Below are positions 16,165 to 24,017 of a stretch of DNA of 64,000 nt, one piece after another. A program made the translations under genes and the position numbers. The notes beneath the pieces were generated by a model. That model was not told the origin of the DNA. It saw only the letters and a list, made by a program, of their open reading frames with translations, and ran no database searches. The DNA is from an uncultured Eubacteriales bacterium (lineage in GTDB: Bacteria > Bacillota > Clostridia > Oscillospirales > Oscillospiraceae). Within the stretch, counting starts at the first letter, position 1, and the number at the start of each line of letters is the position of its first letter. Location of the stretch: the NCBI GenBank assembly GCA_900549485.1, contig UROG01000008.1, forward strand, positions 3,578-67,577, given 5' to 3'.

Positions 16165-17003
16165 CTAATGAAGAACTGATTGCCCGGCTTGCAGACGGTG
16201 ACGAATCTGCGCTTGCAAAACTATGCAGCAAAAACGATGGTCTGATACGAGTTAGAGCAAAAGAAATAGCCAAGTCATACAACTGCTTCAGGTATACGCA
16301 AAATCACAGCCTTGATGCCTTTACCATAGATATGCTCGAAGACTTATGTGGTGTAGGGTATGTTGCTTTCATGGAGTGTGTACGCAGCGGGAACTATAAT
16401 AAGGAAAAAGGATTGTTGACCACCTTTGTGACTCCGTTCATAGATGGAGCAATGCGAAGGCACATGGAAACAAGTCTTGGAACCCTCTCACTTGACCGTG
16501 ACGACATGGTCAAGGCACGCAATGCTCAGCGGCTTTATAACACGGAATACATGGATGTGAGTGAAATTGCCGCAGAGCTAAACATCTCAGATAAAGATGC
16601 AGCGCGGTACATCAGTTATGCCACTCACTTCCTCGGCTTTGATGATCTTAGCGATGATGACTCAGACGTTTTTGAATATCTTTTAGAAGACAAGTCGGCG
16701 GAAGACCCAGCACGTATCATCTACCGCCGCGAGCGTATGAAATTTTTCAAGGAGCTGTTTGACGCTTTGCCAAAGAAAGACCGTGATATTCTCGGCAAGT
16801 GTTACGGAGTGTTTGGGTATCAGAAGGAACCGATGAAAAGCATAGCGATGTACCATCTGATGAAAGTAGACGCTGTAGAGAAAAACAAGAATACGGCAAT
16901 CAAGAAGATTAGAAGGTCGTATGTCGGCAGCATGATGCAGCTTTGGGATGATGTGCATCGGCTAATGCGCAGGCCAATTTTACCGCCACGAGGCAGCGAA
17001 TAA
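16161..17003 (+). CDS. Sigma-70-like RNA polymerase sigma factor of the mobile element
   Basis: The 280-residue protein has an N-terminal region resembling sigma region 2 (EDLCGVGYVAFMECVRSGNY, then KGLLTTFVTPFIDGAMRRH) and further helices resembling regions 3 and 4 (YMDVSEIAAELNISDKDAAR). The family pattern is that of SigF/B-like or phage-type factors. It may direct transcription of the element's own genes. It overlaps the preceding gene by four bases. The C-terminal region 4 is divergent, so promoter recognition may be unusual. Confidence 0.7.
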   Translation: MTNEELIARLADGDESALAKLCSKNDGLIRVRAKEIAKSYNCFRYTQNHSLDAFTIDMLEDLCGVGYVAFMECVRSGNYNKEKGLLTTFVTPFIDGAMRRHMETSLGTLSLDRDDMVKARNAQRLYNTEYMDVSEIAAELNISDKDAARYISYATHFLGFDDLSDDDSDVFEYLLEDKSAEDPARIIYRRERMKFFKELFDALPKKDRDILGKCYGVFGYQKEPMKSIAMYHLMKVDAVEKNKNTAIKKIRRSYVGSMMQLWDDVHRLMRRPILPPRGSE

Positions 17004-17070
17004 TAACCGCGTTGTGTTGCAACCAGCAATACAATGTGGTATACTATATAAAGAAAGGCAGGTGCTTATC

Positions 17071-17367
17071 ATGGCAATAAAGAGTGCAAATGTGACGGCT
17101 CGTGTGCAGCCGGAAATCAAGCAGCAGGCCGAAGCGATTCTTGCTAATATCGGGCTGCCGGTGTCTGTGCTGATTGACACCTTGTATAGGCAGATCATAA
17201 TGACTGGCGGCGTTCCGTATTCACTGTCTGTGCCCCAGATTCCTACACGCGACAGCATGACAGAGGCACAGTTCAACGCAATGATGGAAAAAGGATATCA
17301 GCAGGCAAAAAACGGTCAGACAATACCTCTAGATAAAGCTTTCGCCCAGATCCGTAGCGAGCTTTGA
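17071..17367 (+). CDS. RelB/DinJ-family antitoxin
   Basis: The 98-residue product opens MAIKSANVTARVQPEIKQQA with the ribbon-helix-helix of RelB/DinJ antitoxins. A toxin-binding C-terminal tail (DSMTEAQFNAMMEKGYQQAK) follows. It should bind and neutralise the toxin coded immediately downstream and repress the pair's promoter. AGGCAGGTG lies before the ATG at 17071. An upstream in-frame start at 17014 is not supported. Such modules stabilise mobile elements. Confidence 0.88.
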   Translation: MAIKSANVTARVQPEIKQQAEAILANIGLPVSVLIDTLYRQIIMTGGVPYSLSVPQIPTRDSMTEAQFNAMMEKGYQQAKNGQTIPLDKAFAQIRSEL

Positions 17368-17369
17368 GT

Positions 17370-17699
17370 ATGGACTATCAAGTAACGCTGACCCCACAGG
17401 CAATGGAGCAGATTCGTCAGACTGCGTTGTATATTGCTCATACCTTGCAAGAGTCAGAAACTGCAAAACGCTGGGCAGATTTGCTTTATAAAGAGATTGC
17501 TGGACTTTGCTTTATGCCGTCGAGATATCCTCTGGTAGAGGAAGAGCTTTGGCGCAGCAAGGGAGTTCATAAAATGCCGGTTAAAAATCATCTTGTATAT
17601 TATTTGGTTAACGAAGAAGCCAAGCGCGTATATGTCACTGCCGTCATCTACGGTCGGCGTGACCAATTAGCCGCACTTGCGGACATAACGCAGGACTGA
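17370..17699 (+). CDS. RelE/ParE-superfamily toxin
   Basis: The 109-residue product matches the RelE/ParE fold: MDYQVTLTPQAMEQIRQTA at the start, an internal PSRYPLVEE turn, and the C-terminal VKNHLVYYLVNEEAKRVYV strand pair. Members cut mRNA in the ribosome or poison gyrase; which one applies is not clear from sequence. The ATG at 17370 is two bases past the antitoxin stop; a TTG at 17364 would overlap it. Both genes share one transcript. Confidence 0.88.
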   Translation: MDYQVTLTPQAMEQIRQTALYIAHTLQESETAKRWADLLYKEIAGLCFMPSRYPLVEEELWRSKGVHKMPVKNHLVYYLVNEEAKRVYVTAVIYGRRDQLAALADITQD

Positions 17700-17720
17700 T
17701 TTTAAATCGATAAGGAGTTT

Positions 17721-17914
17721 TACCACCAAGGTAACCGCTGAATAAATAGCTGTCAGCGTCTGAACGGATAATTTTCCGTCTGATTTCATTAGCTTTTTTT
17801 GAAATACACAAAGTATTTCTGTAAAAAGCTCATTTTATCAGCCGAAAAATTCTCTCGCCCAGTCATCTGACGTATTCAATCAGCGGTTACCAAGGGGCAT
17901 TGCCCTTGGTGGTA
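17721..17914. repeat. 194-bp imperfect palindrome (MITE-like foldback element)
   Basis: TACCACCAAGG at 17721-17731 is repeated in inverse at the right end, CCTTGGTGGTA to 17914, and the complementarity continues inward: TAACCGCTGA against TCAGCGGTTA, then blocks such as TTAGCTTTTTTTGAAATAC against GTATTTCTGTAAAAAGCT. The right arm has an extra 14-base hairpin (CCAAGGGGCATTGCCCTTGG). No gene lies inside. This is the structure of a miniature inverted-repeat element or a very long structured RNA. Confidence 0.75.
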
Positions 17915-18111
17915 TTTTTAGGCAAGCATCAAACGAAGAATTAGAAAAAGCACATGTGGATAATGCATTTTATAGCCTTATTTTTCCCTCATGAAGGGGA
18001 TAGTCGCGCTTGCGTGTCTCATCTTACACGTGCGTGATCTGGCGATACCATTCGCTCCCACTGCTATACAAAAAGTAAATGCAGTCGCCGTGATCCGAAC
18101 GAACTATTGAC
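17915..18111. other. Intergenic stretch with no gene seen
   Basis: These 197 bases between the foldback element and the cysteine desulfurase promoter have no supported reading frame. They contain a short stem TTACACGTGCGTG and the right-hand flank CATTCGCTCCCA, which loosely resembles CATTGCTCCCA after obgE at 9363. That resemblance is too weak to call an attachment site. Confidence 0.4.
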
Positions 18112-18140
18112 TTGACAGGTGAACCGATTTAATATAGTAA
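18112..18140 (+). promoter_or_regulatory. Putative sigma-A promoter for the cysteine desulfurase gene
   Basis: A perfect TTGACA at 18112-18117 is followed after 15 or 17 bases by TATAGT or TAGTAA. It lies about 60 bases upstream of the GTG start. Confidence 0.55.
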
Positions 18141-18196
18141 TAAAAGAAAGTATACTCTTTTTGTGCTGAAAATAATATAGAATTGGAGGGAAATAT

Positions 18197-19387
18197 GTGA
18201 TTTACGCTGATAATGCCGCAACAACAAAGATGAGCAGAACCGCCATACAGGCGATGCTGCCATATATGGACGTGGAATACGGCAACCCGTCCAGTCTGTA
18301 CGCCCTTGGGCAGAGGGCAAGAGAGGCGCTTGAGTCTGCCAGAGGTCGGATCGCGGTCTGTCTGGGTGCAGAGTCCAGGGATATTACTTTCACCTCCGGC
18401 GGGAGCGAGGCGGACAACCAGGCGATAATATCCGCTGCGCACATGGGCGCAAAAAAGGGGAAAAAGCACATTATTTCCACCCCTTTTGAGCATCACGCCG
18501 TGCTGCATACGCTGGATAAGCTCCGGCGCGAGGGCTTTGAAATAACGCTTCTCGACGTCCGCTCAAACGGGATCGTTGACGTGTCGGAGCTTGCATCCGC
18601 GATCCGCGACGACACGTGCCTGGTCACGATAATGTACGCCAACAACGAGATAGGCACCGTACAGCCCATATCCGAGATTGGCGCGCTGTGCGCAGAGAGG
18701 GGCGTAATTTTCCACACTGACGCCGTGCAGGCGGCAGGGCATCTGCACATAGACGTAAAGGAGCAACATATTGATATGCTCTCCATCTCTGCGCACAAAT
18801 TCTGTGGTCCAAAGGGGATCGGCGTTCTTTACGCAAGGCGCGGTATCGTTCTCGAAAGTCTGATAAACGGCGGCGGACAGGAGTGCGGCAAACGTGCGGG
18901 AACAGAGAATATCCCCGCGATAATGGGCATGGCAGCCGCGCTTGAGGAGGCGTGCGCCTCCATTGACAGCAGCATGGGCAGGCTCATCCCACTCAGGGAT
19001 CGTCTCATCGAGGGCTTGAACGCCATTGCGTATTCCCGACTGAACGGCGACGCGCAAAGGCGGCTGCCGGGGAACGTCAACTTCTGCTTTGAGGGTATAG
19101 AGGGCGAGGCTCTGCTGCTCAAGCTTGACAGCATGGGGATATGCGCATCGTCAGGTTCGGCCTGCACGAGCGGCTCGCTCGACCCCAGCCATGTTCTCCT
19201 CGCGATTGGCATACCGCACGAAGCAGCACACGGCTCTCTGCGGTTGACCATTGGTGATGACATCACGGAGGAGAAGATCGACTATATAATACGCTCGGTG
19301 AGCGAGGTCGTGGCATACCTGAGAGGCATATCTCCGCTATGGAGCGATCTGGAACAGGGGAAGCGGCAGCACGTTTTCGACAAGTAA
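18197..19387 (+). CDS. Cysteine desulfurase (NifS/IscS family)
   Basis: The 396-residue class V aminotransferase has the PLP lysine in SAHKFCGPKGIG near residue 205 and the catalytic cysteine in SGSACTSGSLDPSHVL near residue 325. The long loop around that cysteine is the type found in group I (NifS/IscS) enzymes. It removes sulfur from cysteine as a persulfide for Fe-S clusters, thio-nucleosides or molybdenum cofactor sulfuration. GTG at 18197 is preceded by TTGGAGGG; the nearby ATG is followed at once by a stop. Position at the edge of the molybdenum hydroxylase island suggests, but does not prove, that it feeds XdhC-dependent sulfuration. Confidence 0.93.
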   Translation: MIYADNAATTKMSRTAIQAMLPYMDVEYGNPSSLYALGQRAREALESARGRIAVCLGAESRDITFTSGGSEADNQAIISAAHMGAKKGKKHIISTPFEHHAVLHTLDKLRREGFEITLLDVRSNGIVDVSELASAIRDDTCLVTIMYANNEIGTVQPISEIGALCAERGVIFHTDAVQAAGHLHIDVKEQHIDMLSISAHKFCGPKGIGVLYARRGIVLESLINGGGQECGKRAGTENIPAIMGMAAALEEACASIDSSMGRLIPLRDRLIEGLNAIAYSRLNGDAQRRLPGNVNFCFEGIEGEALLLKLDSMGICASSGSACTSGSLDPSHVLLAIGIPHEAAHGSLRLTIGDDITEEKIDYIIRSVSEVVAYLRGISPLWSDLEQGKRQHVFDK

Positions 19388-19417
19388 CAAGTAATAACTA
19401 CACGAGGGGGCACGGTC

Positions 19418-20268
19418 ATGAAAAAAATGCTCTTTTCGGTGCTGGACAGATTGGCGCGGCGGTTTTGCGGCTGCTTGGCAGCAGCTATGCCGCCTGCTGC
19501 TTTGCGGACAACGCCGAGGAGAAATGGGGCGGCAATCTTGCGGGAATACCTATAGTCTCCCCGCAGGAAAGCCTGCTGTTCTCGCCCGACTGCTTCGTCC
19601 TGTGCGTGCTGGACGAGGAGCGCTCCTCGCAGATGCGCGCGCAACTGACCGCCCTCGGGTTTTCCGGAGAGGTGCTCACGCCGGAGGCTCTGAAGACCTT
19701 TGATGCGCGCGTCGGTACGATGCGGCTGATTGCCGAGCAGGCAGAAGCCCTCCCCATTTCCGGTGACGTTGCGGAGCTTGGGGTGTTCTGTGGCGATTTT
19801 GCCGCGATGATAAACGCTGCCTTTCCAAAGCGCACCCTACACCTTTTTGACACTTTTGATGGCTTTGCCGCGCGGGACATCGAGCAGGAGCGCGCAAACG
19901 GCTTTTCTCGCGCAAAATGCGGAGACTTCTCGGACACGTCGGTGGAGGTTGTCGCCGCCCGCCTGCCGCACGGCGAAATGGCGGTGTTCCGCAAGGGCTG
20001 CTTCCCCGATAGCTTTCACGGCTGTGAGGGGCTGCGTTTTGCGTTTGTCTCCATTGACGCGGATCTCTACGCGCCCACGGCTGCCGCGCTGCCGCTGTTC
20101 TGGGATCGGCTCTCTCCCGGCGGGGCGCTTATGATCCACGATGTTTACAGCACGCAGTTTCGCGGCGTGCGCCAAGCCGTGGATGAATTTTGCGGCGAGC
20201 GAGGACTGCTGCCCTTGCCGGTGTGTGACCTTCATGGGAGCGCAGTATTGAGGAAAGCTCTTCACTGA
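19418..20268 (+). CDS. TylF-like O-methyltransferase with N-terminal Rossmann segment; start frame broken at an A7 tract
   Basis: The reading in one frame starts near residue KNALFGAGQIGAAVLRLLG (a nucleotide-binding segment) and continues to a TylF/MycF-type methyltransferase with GDVAELGVFCGDFAAMI and LHLFDTFDGFAARD, and metal-ligand-like FAFVSIDADLY. The only ATG with a ribosome binding site, at 19418, reads ATG followed by seven A and then TGC, which puts it in the wrong frame. Eight A would give M-K-K-N-A-L-F and join the domain directly. So this is a one-base slip at a homopolymer: slippage-dependent expression, phase variation, a mutation or a sequencing error. Target molecule unknown. 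Confidence 0.6.
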
Positions 20269-20291
20269 GCCGCATATGGGAATGTAAGTAT

Positions 20292-20335
20292 AAGGGGCTG
20301 AACGAGAGATCTATCCTCCGTTCAGCCCCTTGTTT
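20292..20335. terminator. Bidirectional terminator between convergent genes
   Basis: AAGGGGCTGAACG at 20292-20304 pairs with CGTTCAGCCCCTT at 20319-20331, followed by GTTTT. It overlaps the stop of the minus-strand ligase gene. Confidence 0.85.
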
Positions 20336-21531
20336 TCTGCCGTAAGCAGCACGCGCTTTCCCGCATACATTGCCCTGTCGTCACCTGTCACGGCGCGCTG
20401 GCTCAGCCTGATATTATCCCCGAAAACCGACTTGAACAGCCCCGTGGGATCATACTCGCCGACAGTCAGCGCGTTTATCGTATATACGCCGCCGCCATAT
20501 GACGCGGTGTAATCGGCAATGGACTTGTCGGCGAAAATCGCGCTGTCAAGGCGCTCCATGTCTGATCCTGTCACGCGATGCACCATGTCGAGGCGCAGAA
20601 GCTCACTGCCGCACGGGCACGGAGACGGAAGTATTCGCGTTAGATCGCCGGTGCGGTATCTGATAAGCGGTATAGCGTCCATGCCAATCGTCGTTATCAC
20701 AAGCTCACCGTATTCCCCGACCGGGGCTTGGCGGCCGTTTTCGTCTATAATCTCGGCAATAATATGGTTTTCGCGCAGATGCATACCCTCGTGCGCCGGA
20801 CAGCAGACCGCGCCGCCGAGTCCCATTTCGCGGGAGCCGTAATGCGGGAAAAGCCTGCTGCCGAGAAGCTTTTCCGCCTCCGATATGACGCCTTCAGGGC
20901 AGGCATCCGCGCTGACGAGCGCCCTTTTCAGACTTCCTCTGCCGCATACGCGAAGTAGGCTCAAAAGCTGCACCGGCATACCGACAAAGCTGTCCGGTCT
21001 TTCCGCGCGCATCAGCTCACTAAGCTCATAATAGCTGAGCTGTGCTCCCGCACGTATCGGTCTTGCTCCCAGCCGGCTCACCGCCTCGGCGATAAGCTCG
21101 CCCAGACCGAATTGACCAGAGAAGGGCATACATATCAGCGTCCTGCCGCCGGGAAATATAAGCTCACCCAGACCCGCCATGAAAAGCCGCACCGTGCGCT
21201 CACAGTCGGCGCGGGTATAGAATACGCGCTTTCCAATGCCGGTCGTTCCGCTCGTCACATCGCTTATTACGCGCTGCACCTCCGACTGAGAGCACAGGAG
21301 CATGGCTCCCGCGTTTTCCGCAAGCTCCGTCTGCGTCGTAAAGGGAAGCTCGGAAAGCTTTGCCAAAGCGTCTAAGTGTGCCGGGAGTCCGGAATAAAAT
21401 CCGCCGCGCTCCCGCTCACGGGCAAGCAGCGCGTTGAGTCTTTCAAGCTGTATGCGCCGTATGTCCGTGCGCGTCAGCGACTCAAGCCCCTCCTGCTCAC
21501 ATATGAGCGCGTCAAGTCTTGTCCTTGTCAT
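20311..21531 (-). CDS. AMP-dependent ligase, phenylacetate-CoA ligase-like (DVU_1553-type)
   Basis: The 406-residue protein has the ANL adenylation signature SDVTSGTTGIGKRVFY near residue 88, a second core motif HYGSREMGLGGAVCC near residue 232, and RYRTGDLTRI near residue 308. It is most like phenylacetate-CoA ligases and would activate a carboxylate through acyl-AMP. The metal-site cysteines (VCCPAHEG, CPCGSELL) fit that subfamily. In the aldehyde-oxidoreductase maturation clusters of anaerobes (DVU_155x of Desulfovibrio, family name from memory) a ligase of this type always accompanies the radical SAM protein. Substrate unknown. Its start overlaps the stop of the TrsS-like gene. Confidence 0.8.
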   Translation of the reverse strand: MTRTRLDALICEQEGLESLTRTDIRRIQLERLNALLARERERGGFYSGLPAHLDALAKLSELPFTTQTELAENAGAMLLCSQSEVQRVISDVTSGTTGIGKRVFYTRADCERTVRLFMAGLGELIFPGGRTLICMPFSGQFGLGELIAEAVSRLGARPIRAGAQLSYYELSELMRAERPDSFVGMPVQLLSLLRVCGRGSLKRALVSADACPEGVISEAEKLLGSRLFPHYGSREMGLGGAVCCPAHEGMHLRENHIIAEIIDENGRQAPVGEYGELVITTIGMDAIPLIRYRTGDLTRILPSPCPCGSELLRLDMVHRVTGSDMERLDSAIFADKSIADYTASYGGGVYTINALTVGEYDPTGLFKSVFGDNIRLSQRAVTGDDRAMYAGKRVLLTAENKGLNGG

Positions 21532-22856
21532 CGTCTATACAGCGCCCTGCCTTCCGTGTTTGTCAGGTTATACGCGCAAAACGGCACCATGCCGAATTCT
21601 GAATCGACCTCGCAGATATAGCAGCGGCGCAGCCGCTCAAGATCAAGATTATATGCGTCCTGAAAAATCATACCCGATACGGCGAAGGTGCTCCGCCGCG
21701 CCTGCTCAAGAAAATCATCGAGCGCCGAGGTCTCGCAAAGCTCCGGGTCGGAGGCATAGTCCGGCTCGTCCTCGCCGTTCCACTGCTTGGCGACGTACCT
21801 GCGCGAATCGTCCGAGGTCGTGCAGCAGCAGGCGGAGGCGCCGGATTTCTTCGGCAGCAGACGGAGACTGCCGTCCGCACGGCGCAGATAGCTTGCATGG
21901 AAGGAGCAGTAGGGATTTTCCGCCCCGCCGCCGGCAAAGTCCTGCGCATGCATCGCGCCGCACATCTGCTCCTCGATGAGACGAAGCATACGCGGTATGG
22001 TGATGGGCTTTTCCGGCCGCTCAAGCCCGCAGCGCCCGAAGTAGCTGATGGGCTGAAAATGCACTCCGCGTATCGCGGGCATACGCTCAAGAGCGAAGCG
22101 CAGTATATCGCCGACCTGCGCGTCGTTCACTCCCGGCGCGATGACCGGCACAAGCACTATGCCAAGCCCCGCCGCCGCGCAGTTTTCTATCGCGGCAAGC
22201 TTTTCGGTCATGAGCGCCCGCCCGCGCAGTGTCATATAGACCGTGTCGTCCACGCCGTCAAATTGCAAAAACACCGTGTTGAGCCCCGCCGCCTTGAGCG
22301 TCCGGGCGTATTCCGCATCAGCTGCAAGGCGTATGCCGTTTGTGTTGAGCTGGAAAAAGCTAAAGCCCTTTTTGCGCCCGAGGGCTATTATTTCCGGCAA
22401 ATCGTCCCGCATGCTCGGCTCTCCGCCCGAGAGCTGAATATTAAACGGACCGCCGTGCGACATGAGATAATCGTACTGCCGCTCGATTTCCTCCATGCTG
22501 AGCTCGCGCTCGTCCGTGCCCGCAGAGGCAAAGCACACGGGGCAGCGGAGATTGCAGCGCGTTGTGAGCTCCAGCAGCATACAGCAGCCCTTGCGCAAAT
22601 GCGCCTTGCAGAGTCCGCAGTCGTTCGGACAGCCGTTTTTCGCGTCCTTGCCGTTTACCGGCGGCTCCACGGTGCTGCTGCCGAGGTTCCAGCGCATATA
22701 GCTTATGAGATTGTCCTCCCAGATGAGCGTGCTGAATTTGCCGTGCTCGGGGCACTGCTTGTCCATATAGATATAGCCGTCTGCACCCGTGCGCTTTTCT
22801 GCGGAAAGCTTTCTCAGACACACCGGGCACACGCTCTCCGTCCGCCCGACGCGCAT
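21528..22856 (-). CDS. trsS: Radical SAM protein, TrsS-like
   Basis: The 442-residue protein has a rubredoxin-like front (CPVCLRKL near residue 10, CPEHGKF), then the radical SAM triad CNLRCPVCFASAG near residue 103, and further cysteine groups including CPNDCGLCKAHLRKGCC near residue 78 and ASACCCTT near residue 370. The number of extra cysteines points to auxiliary Fe-S clusters. It matches the family I recall as radical SAM (seleno)protein TrsS; in some organisms one cysteine of the motif is selenocysteine, here all are Cys codons. It generates a 5'-deoxyadenosyl radical for an unknown step in the molybdenum hydroxylase maturation cluster. Start at 22856 has AAAGGGGGC upstream. Confidence 0.8.
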   Translation of the reverse strand: MRVGRTESVCPVCLRKLSAEKRTGADGYIYMDKQCPEHGKFSTLIWEDNLISYMRWNLGSSTVEPPVNGKDAKNGCPNDCGLCKAHLRKGCCMLLELTTRCNLRCPVCFASAGTDERELSMEEIERQYDYLMSHGGPFNIQLSGGEPSMRDDLPEIIALGRKKGFSFFQLNTNGIRLAADAEYARTLKAAGLNTVFLQFDGVDDTVYMTLRGRALMTEKLAAIENCAAAGLGIVLVPVIAPGVNDAQVGDILRFALERMPAIRGVHFQPISYFGRCGLERPEKPITIPRMLRLIEEQMCGAMHAQDFAGGGAENPYCSFHASYLRRADGSLRLLPKKSGASACCCTTSDDSRRYVAKQWNGEDEPDYASDPELCETSALDDFLEQARRSTFAVSGMIFQDAYNLDLERLRRCYICEVDSEFGMVPFCAYNLTNTEGRALYRR

Positions 22857-23281
22857 CAGATAAGCCCCCTTTCGGAGAGTATTTCCATGCACTTTTCGTA
22901 GGTGGAGGCGATTATCTGCGGGCACAGCTCCACGCGCTTTGCGGGGTTGCCGTGGGTTATGTCCTCGCACTCGTAGCCGCCGTAGTATAGCGTCATTTCG
23001 TCCTTGAACCAGCGGGTAAACTCACCCAGCGCCGCCTTATGCTCAGGTGAGTCCATGCCGGTGTCCTCGCCCTTGCCGGTGAAATAGGATATGATGCACG
23101 CGCCGCCGCTCATGCAGCCGCAGCAGCCGCCGGAGAAGCCGACTCCGCCGTTGAGCCCGCCCATAGCCTTGACAAGGCCGGGGTTTTCCTCGCCTATCGT
23201 CTCAAGCAGGAGCTTTGCCAAAATCTGACCGCAGAAATAGCCGTAGCGTGAAAGCTCCATTACCCTGTCAAAAAGATCCAT
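22856..23281 (-). CDS. C-GCAxxG-C-C-type small redox protein (DVU_1555-like)
   Basis: The 141-residue protein contains GFSGGCCGCMSGGACIIS near residue 50, close to the C_GCAxxG_C_C family motif, plus distal cysteines (YECEDITHGNPA, ELCPQII). Such proteins probably hold Fe-S or metal centres in anaerobic redox chains. It overlaps the TrsS-like start by one base and lies inside the maturation operon. No enzyme activity is known for this family. Also possible is a scaffold role for the radical SAM partner. Confidence 0.78.
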   Translation of the reverse strand: MDLFDRVMELSRYGYFCGQILAKLLLETIGEENPGLVKAMGGLNGGVGFSGGCCGCMSGGACIISYFTGKGEDTGMDSPEHKAALGEFTRWFKDEMTLYYGGYECEDITHGNPAKRVELCPQIIASTYEKCMEILSERGLI

Positions 23282-23798
23282 CAGGCATTTCCTTTCTGCA
23301 TATGATTAAATAATATCTGCATTTTAAATTGGTTTTCGGGCAGCCGATAGTCTCTCCGCTCCAAAGCGCGGCAAAATAATACTCGTGCCACTGCTCGGTC
23401 ATGTCCTCAATATGCTCAAGACTGAAGCCCGACGAGGCTAAAAGCGCCTCGGGAGAGTCGAAAAATACGTCCGACAGAGCCAAAACGCCGCCGTCTTTGA
23501 GAAGCCGCCGACTTTCCCGGAGCGCGGCCTTTGCATCTCCGCTCACATAAAATGCGCACTGAGATATAATCGCATCAAAGCCTTCGTCGGGATAGCCGCT
23601 GTGCAGCATATCGCCGCGAACGACGTTTTCTCCGCACGGAATCAAATCAATGCCGACGGCGTCAAGTCCATGAGCGCGCAGCAGGGCGACTGCCTCACCC
23701 TCGCCCGCGCCCATGTCGAGCACACGAGCGCCCAGAGACAGGGCGCAAAGCTCTATCATGCGCATGGTGTGCGCGTCTCCTCCCGGATGCCCGTTCAT
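23268..23798 (-). CDS. trsM: SAM-dependent methyltransferase (TrsM/DVU_1556-type)
   Basis: The 176-residue class I methyltransferase has motif I as VLDMGAGEGEAVALLRAHG near residue 35, an acidic residue after strand 2 (VGIDLIP), and motif IV-like FDAIISQCAFYV. It overlaps genes on both sides by 4-14 bases and so is translated together with the C-GCAxxG-C-C protein. Within the cluster it may modify a small molecule or cofactor with the radical SAM protein and the ligase. The substrate is unknown. The name follows family memory and is unverified. Confidence 0.78.
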   Translation of the reverse strand: MNGHPGGDAHTMRMIELCALSLGARVLDMGAGEGEAVALLRAHGLDAVGIDLIPCGENVVRGDMLHSGYPDEGFDAIISQCAFYVSGDAKAALRESRRLLKDGGVLALSDVFFDSPEALLASSGFSLEHIEDMTEQWHEYYFAALWSGETIGCPKTNLKCRYYLIICRKEMPDGSF

Positions 23799-24013
23799 TT
23801 GTCCTCCAGCGCCTTCTCGACGGAGAGAACCTTTCCCAGCGCAAGCTCCTCCGGTACATAGACAAAGCCGCAGCGAGGGCAGACCGGCAGCTCTACGGGG
23901 AAGCCGTTATCGAGATACATGAATTTTGCCTTGCCCTTGACGAGCGCTACGCCGCATTTTCTGCATTTGAGCTTACCCAGTGGGTCAATGGTGTAATATG
24001 TTCTGTCCTGCAT
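23795..24013 (-). CDS. Rubredoxin-like CxxC small redox protein (DVU_1557-type)
   Basis: The 72-residue protein has two cysteine pairs, CRKCGVAL near residue 17 and CPRCGFVYV near residue 45, which form a zinc or iron knuckle site. Its size and spacing agree with the small redox partner that accompanies TrsS-type radical SAM proteins. It overlaps the methyltransferase by four bases. It may deliver electrons or bind a client; both are inference. Confidence 0.75.
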   Translation of the reverse strand: MQDRTYYTIDPLGKLKCRKCGVALVKGKAKFMYLDNGFPVELPVCPRCGFVYVPEELALGKVLSVEKALEDK

Positions 24014-24017
24014 GATA

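Larger units (their letters stand above)
9501..17720. mobile_element. Integrative mobilizable element (serine recombinase / MobA-MobB-MobC / RepA type)
   Basis: About 8 kb between obgE and the cysteine desulfurase gene carry a large serine recombinase, a small accessory protein, a relaxase with a nested second frame, MobC, a RepA-like helicase ATPase, a DUF6076-type protein, a sigma-like factor and a RelB/RelE pair. There are no conjugation ATPase or type IV secretion genes, so the element would need a helper for transfer. Codon use is more AT-rich and less regular than that of the flanking genes. The exact att sites are not resolved: large serine recombinases leave only very short identity, and no convincing direct repeat was found. 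Boundaries given are gene-based. Confidence 0.8.

Noticed and set aside
9363..18060. Possible att pair CATTGCTCCCA (9364) and CATTCGCTCCCA (18049)
   Set aside because: Only seven contiguous bases match, with an indel; chance similarity of this size is expected and no direct repeat supports it.
21528..22856. Selenocysteine in the TrsS-like protein
   Set aside because: All candidate positions are TGC or TGT, and no in-frame TGA was found in the gene.
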